This document shows, piece after piece, positions 7,818 through 15,338 of a stretch of 32,877 nt of DNA. The notes beneath the pieces are model-generated. The model saw nothing but the letters and a program-made list of their open reading frames with translations. It searched no databases and was not told the origin of the DNA. A program made the translations under genes and the position numbers. Where the stretch lies: the NCBI RefSeq assembly GCF_024505045.1, contig NZ_JANIBM010000042.1, positions 1 through 32,877 of the forward strand, read 5' to 3'. The stretch is from Methylomonas aurea (GTDB taxonomy: Bacteria; Pseudomonadota; Gammaproteobacteria; Methylococcales; Methylomonadaceae). Within the stretch, counting starts at the first letter, position 1. Every line of letters begins with the position of its first letter.

Positions 7818-9178
7818 CAAAAGCAGGCAAAATTTTATTGGTCGGTATCGGCCCCGGCAATCACGAGCACATGACAGCCCGTGCCCGTCAGGCCATCGCC
7901 GAAGCCGACGTAGTGATCGGTTACAGCACCTATATCAAATTGGTGCAAGACTTGCTCGATGGCAAGGAAGTCATCAAAAAAGGCATGACCGAAGAACTGG
8001 ATCGTAGTATCGAAGCCTACGAACATGCCAAGCAGGGCAAGATCGTCGCCATGGTGTCGTCCGGCGATATCGGTGTTTACGGCATGGCCGGCCCAACCTA
8101 CGAATTGCTGTTGGAAAGTGGCTGGACGCCGGACGATCCGATTCAAGTGGAAGTGGTGCCCGGTAGTACCGCTTTGTCGAGTTGCGCATCCTTGGTCGGG
8201 GCGCCGTTGACGCATGATTTTTGTTCGATCTCGCTGTCCGATTTACTAACGCCTTGGCCGGTGATCGCCCGCCGCCTGGAAAGCGCGGCGCGCGGGGATT
8301 TCGTGGTGGCTTTGTATAACCCGAAAAGCGGTCGCCGCACGCAACATATCGTCGAAGCGCAAACGATATTGCTGCGTCATCGTAGTCCGGATACGCCGGT
8401 TGCCATCGTCAAATCCGGTTATCGAGCTCGGCAACACATCCAGATCGTCCGTTTGGCGGAGATGTCTGATTGCGACATCGGCATGTTGACCACGGTCTTG
8501 GTCGGCAACAGCAGCACCTTCGTCCGCGCAGGGTTGATGGTGACACCGCGCGGCTACGCCAACAAATACGATGCGATGACGGGTGAAGCTCGGGAAGGTG
8601 AACAGGCGGGTCGTTCGTTGAGCATGGGTTTGGAGGGTTGGAAAGCTTGTGTGCGGCAATATTTGCGCGATACGTCTAAAGTGACGTTACAACAGGCGGC
8701 GGAATACTTCGCGCAACCCTTGGCGGAAATTCTCGATGCTGTCAGACTAGCCACGCCTGACGATCATGCCGGCATTTTCTGCGCGCAACGTGCAGCCCCG
8801 GACAGTCATGAACGTTTACTGGCCACATTCCAGAGTTGGGGCAAATTACGTGCCGTGGTACGCAGCGAAGGCGGCGCGGTGGCGGAGTTATTGATCAACG
8901 GCACTGATTTGCAGGAAAAAAACGGCTGGCTGAGCATCGTCAACGACGCTTTTCATTTACACATCGACTGGCGCAAAGCCCGGCAAATCTGGTTTGTCGG
9001 CCGAGATGAGCAAGCGCATGGTATTCAGGTGCTCGATCAGCAAGGCGACGCCTTATTCAACTTATGGTTAGTTGCTGACGAAACAGGCTTCGACAGCGCA
9101 GCCCTACAGCATTACCGCGAAGACCAAGCGCAATTTAGCGCCCCAACCGCTCTGGAACCTATTGACCATGACCGATAA
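7814..9178 (+). CDS. cobJ: CobJ (precorrin-3B C17-methyltransferase) with C-terminal HemS/HutX-like extension
   Basis: 454 residues, about 200 more than a usual CobJ/CbiH. Residues 1-245 are a tetrapyrrole methylase: KILLVGIGPGNHEHMTARA, SSGDIGVYGMAGPTYE, ALYNPKSGRRTQHI, VLVGNSSTFVRAGLMVTPRGY. After about residue 260 a different domain begins, with WGKLRAVVRSEGGAVAEL, GWLSIVNDAFHLHIDW and GIQVLDQQGDALFNLWL. This pattern resembles the haem-handling HemS/HutX/ChuX proteins. The extension may bind or hand over the tetrapyrrole; that is inference. Start at 7814 overlaps the cobE stop; the end overlaps the ferredoxin gene by 11 bases. Confidence 0.88.
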   Translation: MTKAGKILLVGIGPGNHEHMTARARQAIAEADVVIGYSTYIKLVQDLLDGKEVIKKGMTEELDRSIEAYEHAKQGKIVAMVSSGDIGVYGMAGPTYELLLESGWTPDDPIQVEVVPGSTALSSCASLVGAPLTHDFCSISLSDLLTPWPVIARRLESAARGDFVVALYNPKSGRRTQHIVEAQTILLRHRSPDTPVAIVKSGYRARQHIQIVRLAEMSDCDIGMLTTVLVGNSSTFVRAGLMVTPRGYANKYDAMTGEAREGEQAGRSLSMGLEGWKACVRQYLRDTSKVTLQQAAEYFAQPLAEILDAVRLATPDDHAGIFCAQRAAPDSHERLLATFQSWGKLRAVVRSEGGAVAELLINGTDLQEKNGWLSIVNDAFHLHIDWRKARQIWFVGRDEQAHGIQVLDQQGDALFNLWLVADETGFDSAALQHYREDQAQFSAPTALEPIDHDR

Positions 9179-9527
9179 CAACACTCCCATGCCTGAAAAA
9201 CCCAAAATGGGCGACTACAAACGCCACTTGCTGGTGTGTACCGGCCCACGCTGCACCGAAAATGGCGAAGCACAAGCCTTGTTCGAAACCTTGGGCGAGA
9301 AGTTCAAAGCGGCCGGTATCGACAAAGGTGAATTGCGGGTCAAGCGTACCCGCACGCACTGTTTCGCCACTTGCAAATCCGGACCCATTATGTGCGTACA
9401 GCCCGATGGCGTCTGGTATTACAACGTCAACGAGGCCAATTTGCAGCGCATCATCGACGAGCATCTGGTGGGCGGTCGACCTGTCGAAGAGCTGATTTAT
9501 CATCAAAGTGTTTGCTCGGTTCCATAG
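9168..9527 (+). CDS. Thioredoxin-like [2Fe-2S] ferredoxin
   Basis: 119 residues. Four cysteines in two groups, CTGPRC near residue 25 and CFATC with a following CVQP around residues 65-78, are typical of the thioredoxin-like 2Fe-2S ferredoxins found at the end of cob operons. It probably supplies electrons to a reductive step of cobalamin synthesis or to cobalt reduction. ATG at 9168 overlaps the cobJ end, so it belongs to the same operon. It is the last gene of the cob block. Confidence 0.85.
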   Translation: MTDNNTPMPEKPKMGDYKRHLLVCTGPRCTENGEAQALFETLGEKFKAAGIDKGELRVKRTRTHCFATCKSGPIMCVQPDGVWYYNVNEANLQRIIDEHLVGGRPVEELIYHQSVCSVP

Positions 9528-9570
9528 CCGTAAAACAAAACCGTTATGGAATATTTTCCCCTTTTCTTAA
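9520..9570 (+). terminator. Probable terminator of the cobalamin operon
   Basis: TTCCATA (9520-9526) and TATGGAA (9545-9551) can pair; TATTTTCCCCTTTTCTT follows. The loop is long, so the strength is uncertain. It sits in the 46-base gap between the ferredoxin gene and the convergent GHKL ATPase gene. Confidence 0.4.
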
Positions 9571-9573
9571 AAG

Positions 9574-10197
9574 TTAAAGACCAATTTTGGCATGACAAAA
9601 TTTTCGGCGGTTCCGGCTTACAACCCCGACCGGCGATGCCACAAACTCCGCGGCCCCGATAGAATCGATGGCGTTGGGTCGCGGTAGCGGGACTCCGTTA
9701 AAATGCACGGGAATCGGAAAACCGGCCGCTAATTCCGCCAAGGTGTTTTCGAGCGGACCATGGACGATATCGACCAGTCGGATTTCGGTCAGACCATTCC
9801 AATCGGTCACCGGCAAGACCTCTACCGGTTGGAACCCCAGGATGTGATCGGTATCGACCGAAAAACACCCGCCTTTACTGGATAATCCCAGGTGCCGGCA
9901 GGCGAAGATCGCGGAAAGAAAACCGACGCCAAAGGCGTGTTCCTTCGCAATCAGTTCCACGTCCCAGCCGGACTCGGCGACGGTGAGCAGGGTTTCGAGC
10001 GTGTCGATTCCGCAGCCGTCGTCCGTCACAGTCAAGGTATTGGTATCGGCGCAGTAGTCGAACGCGACATAGCTGGCGCCGGCGCGGCGGGCATTCTGCA
10101 TCAGTTCACCCAAATACGTCGTCCGATTGGTAAAACTCCACTTCAGACTGTGGACTAAATTTTCAGGGTTTACTTTCAGTTGTAGGGGTGCGTTCAT
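9574..10197 (-). CDS. GHKL/Hsp90-type ATP-binding protein, possibly C-terminally truncated
   Basis: 207 residues with the three GHKL boxes in order: N box GELMQNARRAGA (about 30-41), G1 box DDGCGI (about 59-64) and G2 box FGVGFL (about 89-94). Such proteins bind ATP in a Bergerat fold; the cellular role here is unknown. ATG at 10197 is preceded by GAGGAAAA; an in-frame TTG at 10212 is rejected. The end after FVASPVGVV is abrupt and short and lies next to the cob operon, so the gene may have lost its 3' part at the block edge. Expression is probably set by the leader at 10227-10283. Confidence 0.7.
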   Translation of the reverse strand: MNAPLQLKVNPENLVHSLKWSFTNRTTYLGELMQNARRAGASYVAFDYCADTNTLTVTDDGCGIDTLETLLTVAESGWDVELIAKEHAFGVGFLSAIFACRHLGLSSKGGCFSVDTDHILGFQPVEVLPVTDWNGLTEIRLVDIVHGPLENTLAELAAGFPIPVHFNGVPLPRPNAIDSIGAAEFVASPVGVVSRNRRKFCHAKIGL

Positions 10198-10226
10198 GGT
10201 GTTTTTCCTCAATTAAATTGGAACGT

Positions 10227-10283
10227 CGAGGAAATCGAGACGCACCCCTGGAGGGGAATGTCCGTTTCCCCGAGTCATTGGGT
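10227..10283 (-). promoter_or_regulatory. Structured leader 1 (radC-type RNA) of the GHKL gene
   Basis: Minus strand, in order: ACCC (283-280), P1 5' arm CGGGGAAA (10272-10265), P3 hairpin CCCC-UCCA-GGGG (10256-10245), P1 3' arm UUUCCUCG (10234-10227). P1 gives 8 pairs with one G-U. The same 3' arm can pair its UUUCCUC with GAGGAAA, the ribosome binding site at 10210-10204. Confidence 0.75.
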
Positions 10284-10289
10284 TTTAAA

Positions 10290-10320
10290 GCGCGTCACCG
10301 GGTTATCCCAAGTGATGCGC
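10290..10320 (-). terminator. Hairpin after the 111-residue gene
   Basis: On the minus strand GCGC, UCAC and UGGG pair with CCCG, GUGA and GCGC around the loop AUAA, followed by UUUAAAA. It sits 9 bases past the stop of the gene ending at 10329 and just before leader 1, so it probably ends the upstream message or slows readthrough. Confidence 0.55.
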
Positions 10321-10328
10321 GTGTGGTG

Positions 10329-10664
10329 TTAAGCTGCCAGAGCTTCACCGCCAAACGAATGGCTAGCATGGCCAGCAGAGCAGGACGGTTCGGTTGCAAG
10401 ATTAATCCGCGTAGTTTTCCGAAACGTATCCGTCACAATTCGAATACTGTCCAGGCCGGACAGCTTGAATTGCGAAACGATCGGTCCGCCGCAGACGAGG
10501 GACAGGCCGTTTTCCTGTTCGTCGTCCAAAGTAATCTCGCCCCAATCGCCGTTGGCATGTCGGTCCAACAACGTCGCCATGTCGACGCCGTAGGCGGTTA
10601 ACACAGCGCGAGCGGCGATTGAGGTGTGTGTCCTCCCGGTCGAGAGTAATACGGGTGCAGTCAT
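10329..10664 (-). CDS. Small mobile-element protein with RHxxGDWG motif
   Basis: 111 residues, function unknown. The stretch LLDRHANGDWGEITLDD, then GG, an S..SG.D block and TT..L, matches the C-terminal half of the next upstream gene product (10754-11377) position by position, so the two are paralogues. Proteins with this RHxxGDWG domain are common in ICEs and plasmids and have no established role. ATG at 10664 is preceded by TTGGAG and by leader 2; the open frame upstream runs through the leader and is not coding. Confidence 0.75.
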   Translation of the reverse strand: MTAPVLLSTGRTHTSIAARAVLTAYGVDMATLLDRHANGDWGEITLDDEQENGLSLVCGGPIVSQFKLSGLDSIRIVTDTFRKTTRINLATEPSCSAGHASHSFGGEALAA

Positions 10665-10684
10665 AGTGATTTCTCCAAAAATGA

Positions 10685-10733
10685 CGGGCAACACCGCCTC
10701 CCGTACGGGAAAGACAGTGCTCCCCGCGCGGGT
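10685..10733 (-). promoter_or_regulatory. Structured leader 2 (radC-type RNA)
   Basis: P1 arms CGGGGAGCACUG (10726-10715) and CGGUGUUGCCCG (10696-10685) pair at 11 of 12 positions. P3 is CCC-GUAC-GGG (10709-10700). Upstream ACCC-GCGC-GGG is at 10733-10724. GGUG of the 3' arm can also meet CACU next to the start codon, a weaker alternative than in other copies. Confidence 0.75.
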
Positions 10734-10753
10734 GGGTTCAAAATTGCATCGGC

Positions 10754-11377
10754 TTAATATTCGTCCGGCAACAATATGGTTGTCGCCGAATGATCGGCTT
10801 CGGTAATGACCCAGACGGTGTCCTGTCCGGAAATTTGGTAAACCGACATCAACCGTCCGCCTTCTGCCAATGCGGCTTCGTTTAATGCACGATCCTCGTC
10901 GCATAGATCACCCCAATCGCCGCAGGCGTGACGTGAGAGCAAGTGGCCTGGGTCGAGCAGCGTCTTTTGCAGCAGGGCTACCGCACCGGGCGTTGCCACG
11001 GTGATACCGAGCGGGAAGGGCCGCTTTTGCGGTTGGTTCCGGATCAGACGGACGGCGTAGCTTTCAGCTACCCTTGCGTCGATTTCCTCCGAAAACCTGA
11101 CCGTCCAATGCCGAATATCTTCAACATCGGCCGTGTCAGGCACAGTCACGCGGAGGGGCTCCAGGATGTTACGACCTTGACTTTCATACTCGGCCGTCAA
11201 TACCCATTCGCATCCCCAAAGGGTTAAATAGACATAAGCTTTCTTCGGTCCGACCGCGGTGGCGTAGCACTTGGTGGCAATGGCCACACTGTCAAGTGCG
11301 ATCCAGTCGCGGTTTCTCAACGATTGCTGTACGGTGCGTTTAATGGCATCGCCAGGGATTTGTCGGTGGTCTGTCAT
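10754..11377 (-). CDS. Unknown protein with C-terminal RHxxGDWG domain
   Basis: 207 residues. The N-terminal 125 residues are unrecognised. The C-terminal 80 (LLSRHACGDWGDLCDEDRA, then WVITEADHSATTILLPDEY) form the small domain often seen alone in plasmid and ICE proteins, and resemble the neighbouring 111-residue protein. Function unknown. ATG at 11377 has GAGGAG before it, within leader 3. The gap to the next gene holds only leader 2 and no clear terminator. Confidence 0.75.
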   Translation of the reverse strand: MTDHRQIPGDAIKRTVQQSLRNRDWIALDSVAIATKCYATAVGPKKAYVYLTLWGCEWVLTAEYESQGRNILEPLRVTVPDTADVEDIRHWTVRFSEEIDARVAESYAVRLIRNQPQKRPFPLGITVATPGAVALLQKTLLDPGHLLSRHACGDWGDLCDEDRALNEAALAEGGRLMSVYQISGQDTVWVITEADHSATTILLPDEY

Positions 11378-11398
11378 GGTTTTCTCCTCAGAAAATGT

Positions 11399-11440
11399 CC
11401 CGACAAGCCGCACCCAAACGGGTAGGGTACCCGTCGGGGT
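11399..11440 (-). promoter_or_regulatory. Structured leader 3, divergent member
   Basis: P3 ACCC-GUUU-GGGU (11422-11413) is intact. The outer pairing is CCCGAC (11438-11433) with GUCGGG (11404-11399), which uses the usual ACCC block itself. Directly after, UUUUCU-GAGG-AGAAAA forms a perfect 6-bp hairpin with the ribosome binding site in and beside its loop. This copy keeps the idea but not the exact layout of the others. Confidence 0.55.
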
Positions 11441-11465
11441 TAAATACAATGTCAATCGCGCGCGG

Positions 11466-12089
11466 TTACTGCAGTGCGTGCCAATACCGCGTCGCTTCAG
11501 CTTCAGACAAAAAAGCGGCCTTCTGCCGGTCGTTCACCCAAACTTGCCAGGGTAAATCGTCGTTTTCGCACTCGATTAGCCCGTGCTTGTCGACGGGCAA
11601 GGCAAAGCGTTGGCCTTGAATGAAGGCAGCAAACGCATTTGCCCGCCGTTTGTTTGCAAAGCCGGCATGGACTTGGCCGTCGATCGTGACCGACCACGGA
11701 TAATCGACGTGGACCCCTTTTTGGATGGCAACGTCGCCGACCCGAAAGGACGGGTGCTGGTAAAGGGTACGAAACGGACTGTCAATCCGCACGATGCAGT
11801 GGTCCAAAATAGCCGGACCGCCGCTTTCACCCGATTCGATCAGCAACGGCACCTTGATGTTGCCGCACGAGCGACCGATGGTGCCGATGACGTCGTTCTC
11901 GTCGAACCAGGACTGTCCCGTTGCCGGGTCGCCATAGTACAAACGGATTTTCCGTTGCGTACCCTGTACTTCCTCAAGCAGAGCAATGACTTCTTGAGGC
12001 GTGTCCTCGTGATAACAGGTGCCGGACGGCAGACGCTGATAGCGAACTGTATTTCCGTGACTGGTCTGTTCAATAATGAGGTTTTGCAT
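11466..12089 (-). CDS. Unknown mobile-element protein with a C-terminal tandem repeat
   Basis: 207 residues, not recognised. Near the C-terminus two stretches resemble each other: YPWSVTIDGQVHAGFANK (about 132-149) and LPWQVWVNDRQKAAFLSE (about 180-197), each followed by an alanine-rich helix; they may be two copies of a small fold. No signal peptide or membrane segment. ATG at 12089 follows CTGGAGAAC and leader 4. Confidence 0.7.
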   Translation of the reverse strand: MQNLIIEQTSHGNTVRYQRLPSGTCYHEDTPQEVIALLEEVQGTQRKIRLYYGDPATGQSWFDENDVIGTIGRSCGNIKVPLLIESGESGGPAILDHCIVRIDSPFRTLYQHPSFRVGDVAIQKGVHVDYPWSVTIDGQVHAGFANKRRANAFAAFIQGQRFALPVDKHGLIECENDDLPWQVWVNDRQKAAFLSEAEATRYWHALQ

Positions 12090-12106
12090 GATGTTCTCCA
12101 GTTGAA

Positions 12107-12150
12107 GCGGGAACACCACGCCCAGTCGGGAACAGGTATTCCCGCAGGGT
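12107..12150 (-). promoter_or_regulatory. Structured leader 4 (radC-type RNA)
   Basis: P1 arms GCGGGAAUACC (12145-12135) and GGUGUUCCCGC (12117-12107) give 11 pairs including one G-U. P3 is CCC-GACU-GGG (12130-12121); ACCC is at 12150-12147. GGUGUUC of the 3' arm can pair with GAACAUC of the ribosome binding region GGAGAACAUC, which the 5' arm GGGAAUACC imitates. Confidence 0.85.
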
Positions 12151-12154
12151 AAGG

Positions 12155-12171
12155 TACTGGTGAGACCAGTA
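12155..12171 (-). terminator. Hairpin upstream of leader 4
   Basis: TACTGGT and ACCAGTA form a perfect 7-bp stem with a 3-base loop, followed by CCUU. It lies between the radC gene stop (12235) and leader 4. Without a good T-tract it may be a weak terminator or part of the leader. Confidence 0.4.
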
Positions 12172-12234
12172 GTTAACTTAAGATAGGGTCGGTCTTTGGC
12201 TTAATCGAGGAGTAAGCTTGACGCCAATACCTTT

Positions 12235-12708
12235 TCACAACAAGCCATGCTCAGCGAATGAATGCACGGTTTCGCCGACGATGAAGTGATCAAGTACACG
12301 AACGTCAATCAAGGCCAAGGCTTCTTGAAGTTTTGCTGTAATCGCGCGATCGGCCCGACTAGGTTCGCTAATCCCCGACGGGTGGTTATGCGCCATAATC
12401 AGAGCTGCCGCATTATGGTGCAGCGCAGCTTTGACCACTTCGCGCGGATACACGCTAGCGCCATCAATCGTCCCCCGGAACAATTCATCGCAGGCGATAA
12501 CGCGATGTTGATTGTCCAAGAACAAACACAGAAATACTTCGTGCTCGTATGGCGCCAACTTCAATTTGATACAGTCCTTCGCGTCGTCAGGACTGGTCAA
12601 GGCTTCACCTCGACTGAACGTGCGGTTGTAGATCTTAATGGCCTCTGATATGACATCCTGTTCATCAGCCATACGATAACTATTATTGGTTTCTTGAATG
12701 AATAACAT
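12235..12708 (-). CDS. radC: RadC-like JAB/MPN+ domain protein
   Basis: 157 residues, the short JAB-domain form found on mobile elements rather than the longer chromosomal RadC. The zinc-binding JAMM signature is complete: [14 protein letters not shown] (about residues 108-121), and [21 protein letters not shown] is the other conserved block. The family is called RadC, but a DNA-repair role is not established; a metal-dependent hydrolase fold is. ATG at 12708 is preceded by GGGAGAA inside a perfect alternative pairing with leader 5. Confidence 0.9.
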   Translation of the reverse strand: MLFIQETNNSYRMADEQDVISEAIKIYNRTFSRGEALTSPDDAKDCIKLKLAPYEHEVFLCLFLDNQHRVIACDELFRGTIDGASVYPREVVKAALHHNAAALIMAHNHPSGISEPSRADRAITAKLQEALALIDVRVLDHFIVGETVHSFAEHGLL

Positions 12709-12735
12709 GGGCTTTCTCCCGGAATCTTAAAATGT

Positions 12736-12779
12736 GGAGAAAGCTGCCCCCTTCCGGGGTAGACTTTCTCCGGAAGGGT
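12736..12779 (-). promoter_or_regulatory. Structured leader 5 (radC-type RNA) of radC
   Basis: P1 arms GGAGAAAG (12771-12764) and CUUUCUCC (12743-12736) give 8 perfect pairs. P3 is CCCC-GGAA-GGGG (12759-12748) with a GNRA-type loop. Upstream CCCUUCC (12778-12772) can pair with GGAAGGG across P1, a pseudoknot. GCUUUCUCC (12744-12736) can instead pair with GGAGAAAGC (12719-12711), covering the ribosome binding site by 9 perfect pairs. Confidence 0.88.
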
Positions 12780-12795
12780 TGTCAAAAATATTCAA

Positions 12796-12857
12796 AGCCT
12801 CGTCAGCGATGTCTACCGACGTTGACCGTCGGCAGAACATATTTTGCTAAAGAGGCT
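12796..12857 (-). terminator. Long terminator hairpin after the methyltransferase gene
   Basis: On the minus strand AGCCUC (12857-12852) pairs with GAGGCU (12801-12796), and within it AUGU and CUGCCGAC pair with GUCGGUAGACAU, with loop GGUCAAC. The 3' side runs into UUGAAUAUUUUUG. It separates the methyltransferase gene from radC. Confidence 0.65.
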
Positions 12858-12860
12858 CAA

Positions 12861-14630
12861 TTACGACGCCAAAGGCAGATCTTGATTGGACTCCAAGGCA
12901 TCAATCCATTCCAGCAAATTGCGGTTGACGGGTTCATTCGCCAACATCGCATCCGGATCGATCCCTCGGCTGGCCAGTACCGCGCTCATTGCCTGGGCTA
13001 AAAGGGCGTTGCCTTTTTCCCGTTCCGACTCGCCGCCGTGCTTGATGGCCCAAAAGGGATCGAAGCGTAAGTGTCTGGTACCGCTTGGACACTGTTTATT
13101 TACCTCGGCATGAAATGCCCGATCGAGCGATTCAGCCTGTTCGAACTGCTGCCAGAAACCTGGACCGGCTTGAGTATCCACCGGCGGTAACCAGCGTCGC
13201 CGACAGCCAACCCAACGGTTCATGCGGTCGATCAAGGTCTTGCTTTTCGGAAAAAAGTGGATGGTCCCGGCGCCCGGATAGTAACGAACGTCAAAGTAAC
13301 TACTGCTTATCCGTTCACCGTCCTTAAGCGCACTGAAATGCTGCCTAAACACCGATACCAAACTTACTTCCGCTTCGGTCTTGCCGTCGAGCAAGGCAAA
13401 GACCTTGTCGAAATCGGCTAGAAGTTGCTCCGAATTCCAGTCAAGACCTGTGTGGTAGGACTCGACTTTATGCCCTGGCAGTACGAAGCGTGTGGTCTTG
13501 ATCCGCATCCCCAGCGTGCGGTGTTTATCATTGGATTTCCACCCCATGTAATACACTGCATTGTCGCTGTGGTAGCGCGTGATCAGATCGAACACATCGC
13601 AGACCATGCTGAGTTGAATTTCACCTTGCTGATCGATGATGCCTTGCAGAAAACCGTAAATATTCGCCACGGTAAATTCCAAAGACTTGATCGATTCGAA
13701 ATCCGACTCCAACCGCTTTTGCGCCGCCGATGACAATCGTGACTTGACCTGAGTCGAACGCAGAATGCTACTCCACGCGCGATTTTTCAGGTCCTGATAA
13801 CGTTCGTACAGCGTCTGCTTCACCGCATCCAATGACGAATCGTCTACAGTGTGCACACCGCCACCACTCAGCTCACCCAGGGTTTTACCTAGCATGGCTC
13901 GATAGCGGCTGGCACGGGCTTCACTGAATACAGCCTGCCGTGTCGCTTCGAAGGCGGCATCGAACATCAATACCGCGTTATCGATAAAAGCAGTCGGTAA
14001 GGCTAACTCCTGGGGCACATGAAATGCGCTGGCCAAGTCGTCCGCTTCACAACGATCCTGACGCAAATTGTCCAAAATATTGCCGAGGATCTCCTGTTCG
14101 AAGGTTGAGGTTTTTTTCAACCAGATCAGGGCAATTTCGACGTTGGTTTTGCGTTCGGCATCTTCGCCGGCGAACATGTCCGATAAGAACTCCACCTCGC
14201 CATGCTGTTCGATCAAACGCACTAACAGCTGGCGTTCTTTCGAAAATGGATTCCGTACGGTTTCGGCATTGAGGATGGCGACGATTTCAGCGTCGAACAA
14301 GATGTCCCAGGCCTTCAGCACGTGCTGAGCGCCCTGTGCAAAAGGCGGATTCATAATGCAGTGCGAGTAACTGCTGCCGTTTTGAAACTGCAGGAAATCC
14401 AACCCGACCACCGTGTAGCCTTGCGCACGTAACACCGCATGCTTACGCATATCGATTTCGACGCAATCAATCGGTACCCGCTGGTACTGTTTGAATGGCT
14501 TGCCTTTGAGCAAATGGCCTTCGCCGGCCGATGAATCCAGGACCCGCACAAACCGGGTGTTCTTGAACTTTGCCCAAGCCTTGATACTCAGCGCTTCCGT
14601 CGAGGCATAGTATTGAAAGGGATCTCTCAT
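12861..14630 (-). CDS. DUF4942-type class I DNA N6-adenine methyltransferase
   Basis: 589 residues. The N-terminal methylase domain has the SAM motif DSSAGEGHLLKGK (about 32-44) and the catalytic NPPF tetrapeptide in CIMNPPFAQGAQHVLK (about 92-107), typical of N6-adenine methyltransferases. The longer C-terminal part has the character of the DUF4942 domain found in ICE and plasmid methyltransferases; that assignment is by resemblance. No restriction partner is near, so it is probably an orphan methylase, perhaps anti-restriction. ATG at 14630 follows TTGGAG; the frame upstream overlaps leader 6. Confidence 0.85.
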   Translation of the reverse strand: MRDPFQYYASTEALSIKAWAKFKNTRFVRVLDSSAGEGHLLKGKPFKQYQRVPIDCVEIDMRKHAVLRAQGYTVVGLDFLQFQNGSSYSHCIMNPPFAQGAQHVLKAWDILFDAEIVAILNAETVRNPFSKERQLLVRLIEQHGEVEFLSDMFAGEDAERKTNVEIALIWLKKTSTFEQEILGNILDNLRQDRCEADDLASAFHVPQELALPTAFIDNAVLMFDAAFEATRQAVFSEARASRYRAMLGKTLGELSGGGVHTVDDSSLDAVKQTLYERYQDLKNRAWSSILRSTQVKSRLSSAAQKRLESDFESIKSLEFTVANIYGFLQGIIDQQGEIQLSMVCDVFDLITRYHSDNAVYYMGWKSNDKHRTLGMRIKTTRFVLPGHKVESYHTGLDWNSEQLLADFDKVFALLDGKTEAEVSLVSVFRQHFSALKDGERISSSYFDVRYYPGAGTIHFFPKSKTLIDRMNRWVGCRRRWLPPVDTQAGPGFWQQFEQAESLDRAFHAEVNKQCPSGTRHLRFDPFWAIKHGGESEREKGNALLAQAMSAVLASRGIDPDAMLANEPVNRNLLEWIDALESNQDLPLAS

Positions 14631-14647
14631 GACATTCTCCAAAAAAA

Positions 14648-14691
14648 GGGGAATGCCACGCCCCGGTCGGGAACAGACATTCCCGCAGGGA
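14648..14691 (-). promoter_or_regulatory. Structured leader 6 (radC-type RNA) of the methyltransferase
   Basis: P1 arms GGGAAUG (14684-14678) and CAUUCCC (14655-14649) give 7 perfect pairs. P3 is CCC-GACC-GGG (14671-14662). UCCC is at 14691-14688. GGCAUUC can also pair with GAAUGUC of the ribosome binding region GGAGAAUGUC (14640-14631), whose near copy GGGAAUGUC forms the P1 5' arm. Confidence 0.88.
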
Positions 14692-14701
14692 TTGATAATG
14701 A

Positions 14702-14728
14702 GGCTCGCCGCGGATATCGCGAAAAGCC
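14702..14728 (-). terminator. Hairpin after the zinc-ribbon gene
   Basis: GGCU and CGCG pair with CGCG and AGCC on the minus strand, followed by UCAUUAU. It lies 9 bases past the stop at 14738 and just before leader 6. A weak terminator is likely. Confidence 0.4.
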
Positions 14729-14737
14729 GAAGGATGA

Positions 14738-15319
14738 TTAAGCGTCTGGGTCTGAATCAGACAATCCCAGTGCTTGTTTAGCTAACGTTAACAATTGGTC
14801 CAAATCGTCCCAATCGATACTGCCGCCGGCGTCTTTACCGCGCTGGTAGGCGTCGATCAGACCGCGGCACACTGCCATCGCGGTGCGTTCTTGACGTAGC
14901 TTCACCACCGAGGCATCGGCCTTGGGCCAGACGTCGACCGCTTCGACCTGCCAACGCAGGGTTTCGCCGTCGACTTCCTCGAAGTCGTCGAACAACAGCG
15001 GCATTTCCGGGGTGTCGTCCCAGATGGTACCGTCGTCGAAGGCGGCTTCTGCCACCGCTTGCGCGCCGTCTGCCGACTCTGCGACGATGCCGACTACCAC
15101 CCGGTGCGTGTAATCGAGGGTGTACGTCACGGCGTAGGCCGGTGATGGGTTCTCCTCGGTCAGCACCTCGCTGTGGTAGGGTGAGATTTCGGCATTGCAC
15201 GATGGGCAACGGTCGTTGCAGGCGCAATTCCATTCGTCGTCCCATTGGATCTGGCAATAGGGACAACGGTATTGGTTCAGATACAGAATCTCCGAAACCG
15301 GAGCTGGTAAGAATGACAT
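14738..15319 (-). CDS. Unknown protein with N-terminal zinc-ribbon cysteines
   Basis: 193 residues. The N-terminus has paired cysteines, CPYC at about 19-22, CAC at about 32-34 and CPSC at about 39-42, which look like a zinc ribbon. The middle is acidic (DDGTIWDDTPEMPLLFDDFEE) and the rest is unrecognised. A nucleic-acid or protein-binding role is only a guess. ATG at 15319 is preceded by CGGAGGG, which can be masked by leader 7. Confidence 0.7.
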   Translation of the reverse strand: MSFLPAPVSEILYLNQYRCPYCQIQWDDEWNCACNDRCPSCNAEISPYHSEVLTEENPSPAYAVTYTLDYTHRVVVGIVAESADGAQAVAEAAFDDGTIWDDTPEMPLLFDDFEEVDGETLRWQVEAVDVWPKADASVVKLRQERTAMAVCRGLIDAYQRGKDAGGSIDWDDLDQLLTLAKQALGLSDSDPDA

Positions 15320-15338
15320 GGCAATACCCTCCGTGATC

